A stretch of 43,341 nt of DNA from an uncultured Planctomycetaceae bacterium (GTDB taxonomy: Bacteria > Planctomycetota > Planctomycetia > Planctomycetales > Planctomycetaceae). Shown here piece by piece: positions 42,748-43,341 of the stretch (positions are counted from its first letter, which is position 1; each line of letters begins with the position of its first letter). The translations under genes and the position numbers were made by a program. Under the pieces are notes generated by a model. The model had not been told where the DNA came from. It saw only the letters and a list, made by a program, of their open reading frames with translations, and did not search any database. The stretch lies in the NCBI GenBank assembly GCA_903861195.1, contig CAIOTJ010000233.1, positions 1 to 43,341 of the forward strand, in the 5' to 3' direction.

Positions 42748-43341
42748 TTACTGTTCCACACCCAGCAGTTCTTCCTCTTCCTCCTGGATGATGATGCGGG
42801 GGGTGACCATCAGCATCACGCTTTCCGCATCGCGACCCACACCGGTGTTTTTGAACAACCGGCTGAGGTAGGGGATCTTGTTGAGGATCGGTACCCCGGC
42901 CATGGTGCGGCCTTCCTTGAGCCGCTTCACGCCGCCCAGGAGCACCGTGCCGCCGTCGGGCACACTGACCGTGGTCTGGATCTGGGTGAACTGGAAGCTG
43001 GGCTGCTGGAGGGTGACGTTGAGACCACCCCCGCCCTGACCCCCCTGGCCCCCCTGGCCGCCGCCCAGGCCACCCTGGCCGCCGCCGAGACCACCTTGTC
43101 CGCCCCCCTGGCCGCCACCCTGCCCGCCGAAGCCGCCGATGCCGCCAAACCCGCCGCCGAAGCCGCCGCCCCCCTGGCCGCCGAAACCTCCGCCGACGAG
43201 CCCACCGCCGCCACCGCCGCCGAGGCCACCCTGGCCGCCGCCGCCCCCCTGGCCGCCGAAGCCGGCACCGCCGCTGGCCGACTGGAAGGTATCCACCCGG
43301 GTCACGGCACTGAACAGCGGAGACAGGCTCAGCCGCACATA
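42748..43341 (-). CDS. Type II/III secretin family protein (C-terminal part)
   Basis: The frame is open at the right edge, so only the last ~197 residues are seen. The visible start VRLSLSPLFSAVTRVDTF matches the beginning of a secretin barrel module. A glycine-rich insert of about 84 residues follows (43024-43275), built of GGQGG and GGLGG units. Then comes the secretin signature: TTVSVPDGGTVLLGGVKRLK and IPYLSRLFKNTG, with MLMVTPRIIIQEEEEELLGV at the end. Secretins form the outer-membrane ring of type II secretion or type IV pili. The acidic C-terminus is notable. Planctomycete secretins commonly have unusual insertions; this one would be placed in or near the channel wall. Terminator follows. 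Confidence 0.93.
   Translation of the reverse strand, partial: YVRLSLSPLFSAVTRVDTFQSASGGAGFGGQGGGGGQGGLGGGGGGGLVGGGFGGQGGGGFGGGFGGIGGFGGQGGGQGGGQGGLGGGQGGLGGGQGGQGGQGGGGLNVTLQQPSFQFTQIQTTVSVPDGGTVLLGGVKRLKEGRTMAGVPILNKIPYLSRLFKNTGVGRDAESVMLMVTPRIIIQEEEEELLGVEQ
43024..43275 (-). repeat. Glycine-rich coding repeat in secretin
   Basis: About 84 codons encode nearly only Gly with interspersed Gln, Leu and Phe, in irregular GGQGG, GGLGGG and GGFGG units. On the plus strand it appears as CCGCC/CCCTGGCC repeats. It interrupts the secretin domain between VDTFQS and LNVTLQQPSF. Confidence 0.9.

Overview
The window is GC-rich bacterial chromosome, very probably from a planctomycete. Three DUF1501 proteins with twin-arginine-like leaders, a large PSCyt1/DUF1549/DUF1553 cytochrome protein, DUF1080 and DUF4380-like secreted proteins, a membrane-anchored Ser/Thr kinase with DMG in place of DFG, and a glycine-rich secretin are together typical of that phylum. 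I see no rRNA, tRNA, CRISPR array, insertion sequence or phage gene. The long antisense ORFs are mirror frames of real genes in GC-rich DNA. Genus cannot be fixed from the sequence alone.

Layout. 1-1450: the N-terminus of an amino-acid permease and a class II Fic protein, both minus strand, the latter preceded by three tandem 11-bp repeats. 1555-6917: a DUF1501 gene with a recognisable promoter, a convergent MEKHLA-domain gene, then a second DUF1501 gene with a long C-terminal extension followed by a sugar phosphate isomerase/epimerase. 7224-11853: a secreted amidohydrolase overlapping a secreted hypothetical, then a membrane-anchored FMN glutamate-synthase-like protein. 11893-13461 (minus): a Clp-N / ThiD2 / ThiE fusion for thiamine biosynthesis. 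13748-19089: a heavy-metal RND efflux operon (small His-rich exported protein, CzcB-like adaptor, CzcA-like pump) ending in a bidirectional hairpin. 19155-21805 (minus): ornithine cyclodeaminase-family protein and xylulokinase. 21959-22474: a small four-helix membrane protein.

22485-32557 (minus) is a block of secreted or periplasmic planctomycete genes: DUF4380-like, DUF1080, a protease/LamG-like/SirB1 fusion, the PSCyt1 protein, DUF1501 and a 90-aa protein. Short spacing suggests co-transcription of the inner genes. 32674-38301 (minus) holds a 99-aa helical protein, the 991-aa receptor-like kinase and a HEAT-repeat membrane protein, probably one operon from a promoter near 38345-38376. 38440-40569 (plus): a metallophosphoesterase and a secreted cyclophilin, the latter with a strong terminator. 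40788-43341 (minus): FolK with a C-terminal extension, a GT2 glycosyltransferase and the C-terminus of a secretin.

Most noteworthy are the multi-domain fusions (Clp-N/ThiD2/ThiE; trypsin-like protease/LamG-like/SirB1; FolK plus extension), four independent triplicate tandem repeats (11, 15, 15 and 17 bp), and nine-base G or C runs inside two coding regions. I did not find a clear-cut new defence or mobile system. The best candidate for undescribed biology is the protease/SirB1 fusion inside the PSCyt1-DUF1501 block.
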